A stretch of 64,000 nucleotides of DNA, from assembly GCF_051014445.1 (NCBI RefSeq), contig NC_135136.1, forward strand, positions 27,050,001-27,114,000, given 5' to 3'. Source of the DNA: Colletes latitarsis. Its lineage: Eukaryota > Arthropoda > Insecta > Hymenoptera > Colletidae. The position numbers and the translations under genes were made by a program. Each line of letters begins with the position of its first letter. Position 1 is the first letter of the stretch. A model generated the notes under the pieces. That model searched no databases. It saw nothing but the letters and a program-made list of their open reading frames with translations, and was not told the origin of the DNA. Below are positions 61,768-64,000 of this stretch, one piece after another.

Positions 61768-64000
61768 TCCAGGCCAACCTCAACCACTGCCGCGCGGCAC
61801 AGGACTTGATGTCCCAAGTCCTCGCGGAGTGGGGGGTTGGCCTGGCGGTCGCCGCCGAGCCGTACCGCGTCCCTGATCACCCTCATTGGGTGGGCGACGC
61901 GGACGGCTTGGTGGCGACGGTATGGGGAGGGGGCGACGGGTCCCCACCGTTCTCCTTGTTGGAGCGCGGTCGGGGATTCGTCGCCGTAGACTGGGGGGGA
62001 GTCGCTGTGGTGGGGTGCTACATTTCGCCCCGTAGCGGTCACGCTGCGTTCGAGCTGTACTTGGCCGAGGTCGCGGCATGCGTGCAGCGCTACGCGGCCC
62101 GGCCGGTGCTGGTCCTGGGGGATTTTAATGCCAAGTCGGTGGCTTGGGGATCCCCCAGGACCTCCGTTCGCGGCGGGATCCTGGGCGATTGGGCGGCGGG
62201 GCTCGACCTCCGGGTATTGAACCGGGGGTCGGAGCACACATGCGTGCGGCGATATGGGGGGTCCATCGTGGATGTTGGATTCGCGACCCCCAACGCCGTG
62301 CGCATGGTGTCGGGTTGGCACGTGGTCGCGGGGGCAGAGACACTCTCCGATCACCGGTACATCCGGATGGAGGTCTCTGCCGCCGCGAGTGCATCCCGAC
62401 ACGGCCGCCTGCGTGGCACCCCACCACGCCGCTGGGCGCTTCGGCGCCTGGACAAGGACGCCCTGATGGCAGCTGCCCTCGCTGCAACTTGGCCGCAGGG
62501 AGCGGCCGAGTTGCCGAGCACAGAGGAGGAGGTCGCCCGGCTCGGAGCATTGGTCGCGGGTATTTGCGACGCGGCGATGCCTCGGGTCGGGCGGGCTTCT
62601 CCTCGCCGGGCGGTGTACTGGTGGTCGGACGCGATCGCGGAGTTGCGAGTCGCGACTGTCCGCGCCCGACGCCAGTACACCCGCGCGCGCCGTCGTCAAC
62701 GTACAGGCGACGGCGTGGCGCGAGCGAGGGCAGCTGATGACCTGTATGGAGCATACCGCGTGGCGCGGGTTGCTCTGCAGGTCGCCATCAAACGGGCCAA
62801 GACCCAGGCATGGAAGGAGCTCCTCCAGACCCTTGATGACGATCCATGGGGGCGCCCATATAAGGTGGTGCTGAATAAGCTCCGCCCGTGGGCGCCCCCC
62901 GTCACCGAGGGTCTTGACCCCCGGCTGCTGGAGGACGTGGTCAATACACTCTTCCCAATTGGGGAGAGGGGACCGCGTCCTCCGGCGGCGGCGGCTGTCC
63001 CAGTGGAGTGGACGGCCGAGCTGGGGGTCACGCAGGAGGAGCTGGCAGCGGCCATCAGACGGCTCGGGGTTCGTAACACGGCCCCGGGTCCGGATGGTGT
63101 GCCCGGCCGGGTTTGGGTCTTGACCCAGGGCGTCCTTGGGGCCGACCTCAGGCGGTTGTTCGACCGCTGCCTGAGGGACGGGCGATTCCCCCCCAGTTGG
63201 AAGGTGGCGAGGATGGTCCTCCTCCGGAAGGAGGGTCGGCCCGCGGAGTCTCCCTCCGCATACCGGCCCATTTGTCTCCTCGACGAGGTGGGCAAGCTCT
63301 TCGAGCGTGTGATTGCTGCCCGCCTCGTCGAGCACCTGTCGCGGGGTGATCCCGGTCTGGCCGACTGCCAGTTCGGTTTCCGGGGGGGCCGATCGACTAT
63401 CGACGCGATAGGTCGTGTGAGGGCCCTCTCGGAGGCGGCCGTCTCCCGGGGAGGGGTGGCATTGGCAATATCCTTGGATATTGCCAATGCCTTTAACACC
63501 CTCCCCTGGGAAGAGATAAGGAGGGGACTCGAATATCATCGAGTCCCCCCTTGTCTCAGGGCGGTCGTCGGGGATTATCTCCGCGGCAGGTGGATCGAGT
63601 ATCCGGGCCGGGATGGTGATATGCGGAGGGAGGTGTACTGCGGTGTTCCGCAGGGGTCGGTCCTCGGGCCACTCCTGTGGAACATCGCGTACGACTCGGT
63701 GTTGCGGGCCGGCCTCCCCGACGGCGTCAGCACGGTGTGTTATGCGGATGACACATTGGTGCTGGCCGTCGGGGCGCACTGGGGGAGGGCCATGCATCGC
63801 GCGGAGGAGGGGTCGCAACGCGTCGTCGACCGGATCAGGGGGATGGGGATGACGGTGGCGGTCCATAAGACCGAGGTGATTGCGTTTCATTCACCTCGGC
63901 AGGATCCGCCACCCCCTCTGATTCGGGTGGGTGGGGCTGACATCGAGGTGAAGCCCCAGATCAGGTATCTGGGGCTGATCCTCGATAGCCACTGGCGTTT
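61749..64000 (+). CDS. ORF2 polyprotein: APE-type endonuclease plus reverse transcriptase (3' end outside window)
   Basis: This enzyme nicks the target and reverse-transcribes element RNA at the nick (target-primed reverse transcription). I translated the frame codon by codon to 63998: 750 codons without a stop. Endonuclease, about residues 1-210: Asn10/Asn12 in QANLN, Glu37 in AAEPY, Asp125 in GDFNAKS, Asp201-His202 in SDHR, all expected active-site positions. Linker with WWSDAIAELR near 290. RT from about 440: APGPDGV (446-452), YRPICLL, QFGFRGGRST, ISLDIANAFN with catalytic Asp577, GVPQGSVLGPLLWN (632-645), YADD (665-668) with Asp667/Asp668, then KTEVIAF and YLGLILD (thumb entry). Related ORF2 proteins are about 1000 residues, so the C-terminal quarter with the usual zinc-finger-like motif is missing. 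All catalytic residues seen are intact, so enzymatic competence is plausible. Start chosen for the TAATG overlap. Confidence 0.9.
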   Translation, partial: MPPRLLLQANLNHCRAAQDLMSQVLAEWGVGLAVAAEPYRVPDHPHWVGDADGLVATVWGGGDGSPPFSLLERGRGFVAVDWGGVAVVGCYISPRSGHAAFELYLAEVAACVQRYAARPVLVLGDFNAKSVAWGSPRTSVRGGILGDWAAGLDLRVLNRGSEHTCVRRYGGSIVDVGFATPNAVRMVSGWHVVAGAETLSDHRYIRMEVSAAASASRHGRLRGTPPRRWALRRLDKDALMAAALAATWPQGAAELPSTEEEVARLGALVAGICDAAMPRVGRASPRRAVYWWSDAIAELRVATVRARRQYTRARRRQRTGDGVARARAADDLYGAYRVARVALQVAIKRAKTQAWKELLQTLDDDPWGRPYKVVLNKLRPWAPPVTEGLDPRLLEDVVNTLFPIGERGPRPPAAAAVPVEWTAELGVTQEELAAAIRRLGVRNTAPGPDGVPGRVWVLTQGVLGADLRRLFDRCLRDGRFPPSWKVARMVLLRKEGRPAESPSAYRPICLLDEVGKLFERVIAARLVEHLSRGDPGLADCQFGFRGGRSTIDAIGRVRALSEAAVSRGGVALAISLDIANAFNTLPWEEIRRGLEYHRVPPCLRAVVGDYLRGRWIEYPGRDGDMRREVYCGVPQGSVLGPLLWNIAYDSVLRAGLPDGVSTVCYADDTLVLAVGAHWGRAMHRAEEGSQRVVDRIRGMGMTVAVHKTEVIAFHSPRQDPPPPLIRVGGADIEVKPQIRYLGLILDSHWR
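62111..62162 (+). other. 13-bp perfect inverted repeat enclosing the endonuclease GDFNAKS codons
   Basis: GGTCCTGGGGGAT (62111-62123) and its exact reverse complement ATCCCCCAGGACC (62150-62162). The catalytic Asp125 codon is at the end of the 5' arm. Confidence 0.8.
62484..62514 (+). other. 13-bp hairpin (one U-G) in ORF2 linker
   Basis: GCAACTTGGCCGC (62484-62496) pairs with GCGGCCGAGTTGC (62502-62514) around a 5-nt loop. Confidence 0.75.
62848..62899 (+). other. 11-bp perfect inverted repeat in ORF2
   Basis: GGGGGCGCCCA (62848-62858) and TGGGCGCCCCC (62889-62899), 30-nt interior. Confidence 0.7.
63279..63332 (+). other. 16-bp stem (one U-G) at the RT YRPICLL region
   Basis: CTCGACGAGGTGGGCA (63279-63294) pairs with TGCCCGCCTCGTCGAG (63317-63332); the single deviation is a U-G wobble. 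Confidence 0.78.
63458..63491 (+). other. 16-bp perfect inverted repeat centred on the RT catalytic Asp577
   Basis: GGCATTGGCAATATCC (63458-63473) and its exact reverse complement (63476-63491) are separated by only TT. The catalytic GAT codon is 63477-63479. This is the longest perfect one I found. As RNA the innermost pairs would open to form a loop. Confidence 0.88.
63523..63548 (+). other. 10-bp perfect inverted repeat in RT
   Basis: GGGGACTCGA (63523-63532) and TCGAGTCCCC (63539-63548), 6-nt loop, 32 nt after the previous hairpin. Confidence 0.78.
63720..63770 (+). other. 17-bp interrupted hairpin with the YADD codons in its loop
   Basis: GACGGC (63720-63725), CAGCAC (63728-63733) and TGTGT (63736-63740) pair with ACACA (63751-63755), GTGCTG (63759-63764) and GCCGTC (63765-63770). 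The 10-nt apical loop 63741-63750 is TATGCGGATG, encoding YAD and the first base of the second Asp. Confidence 0.75.
63871..63976 (+). other. Two further perfect hairpins near the window end
   Basis: CCGAGGTGA (63871-63879) pairs with TCACCTCGG (63891-63899). AGCCCCAGAT (63952-63961) pairs with ATCTGGGGCT (63967-63976) around 5 nt. Confidence 0.75.

Larger units (their letters stand above)
59488..64000 (+). mobile_element. Non-LTR retrotransposon of the R1 clade, 5' part, inserted in the satellite
   Basis: Base composition and sequence change abruptly at 59487/59488. What follows is a 384-nt leader, a gag-like ORF1 with three CCHC-type zinc knuckles, a TAATG overlap, and an ORF2 with APE-type endonuclease and reverse transcriptase. 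There are no LTRs and no integrase, so it is a LINE-type element. The two-ORF order, the ORF1 knuckle spacing (two CX2CX4HX4C, then CX2CX8HX6C), and ORF2 motifs such as QANLN, GDFNAKS, SDHR and YADD fit the arthropod R1 clade. Members of that clade are often target-specific (rDNA, telomeric TTAGG or other repeats). The 3' end, poly(A) or 3' junction, and any target-site duplication lie beyond the window. Family-level naming needs a database comparison. Confidence 0.85.

Noticed and set aside
61746..63890. 714-codon open frame on the minus strand
   Set aside because: It is codon-aligned with ORF2, so its stops would need sense TTA, CTA or TCA codons, which are rare in this GC-rich coding sequence. 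The sense frame carries all endonuclease and RT motifs.

Overview
The window has two compartments. Positions 1-59487 are one uninterrupted head-to-tail satellite array. Positions 59488-64000 are the 5' part of a GC-rich non-LTR (LINE-type) retrotransposon that has inserted into the array and runs off the right edge. No cellular gene, rRNA or tRNA is visible. This is a eukaryotic genome, almost certainly an arthropod and most likely an insect. The retrotransposon has the architecture of the insect R1 clade (R1/TRAS/SART/Waldo relatives): a gag-like ORF1 ending in three zinc knuckles, a TAATG stop-start overlap, and an ORF2 with APE-type endonuclease followed by reverse transcriptase. An 11-nt motif in every satellite monomer, CCCAGACCTAA, is the reverse complement of TTAGGTCTGGG. 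That is an extended form of the insect telomere motif TTAGG; as I recall it has been reported in some Hymenoptera, so a hymenopteran is the best guess, held weakly.

Satellite. About 350 monomers come in two length classes, 164/165 bp and 175/176 bp. The 11-bp difference is an extra copy of the telomere-like 11-mer. The array is hierarchical. A 13-monomer unit of 2205 bp is tandemly repeated (about 15.5-22.3 kb, again near 40.8 kb). A roughly 5 kb unit is tandemly duplicated (21.1-26.0 and 26.1-31.2 kb). The whole stretch 9.1-31.37 kb is followed directly by a shortened second copy of itself (31.37-47.24 kb). Units of about 3.2-3.5 kb are repeated near 3.2-9.6 kb and 48.6-56.3 kb. Alignment shifts between copies change by whole monomers, the pattern expected from unequal exchange.

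Retrotransposon. The satellite stops in mid-monomer at 59487. A 384-nt leader with strong hairpins precedes ORF1 (first ATG 59872). ORF1 would run unbroken to 61749 but for one in-frame TGA at 61144-61146, which separates the N-terminal region from the zinc knuckles. ORF2 starts at the ATG overlapping the ORF1 stop and is open to the window edge (750 codons read, no stop), with endonuclease and RT catalytic residues present. This points to a recent insertion.

The least expected signal is in the coding sequence of the element. It is packed with near-perfect inverted repeats (stems of 8-16 bp with short loops), far above chance by a rough estimate. Several sit exactly on catalytic codons, and one places the TAATG stop-start in its loop. 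I do not know of this as a described property of these elements.
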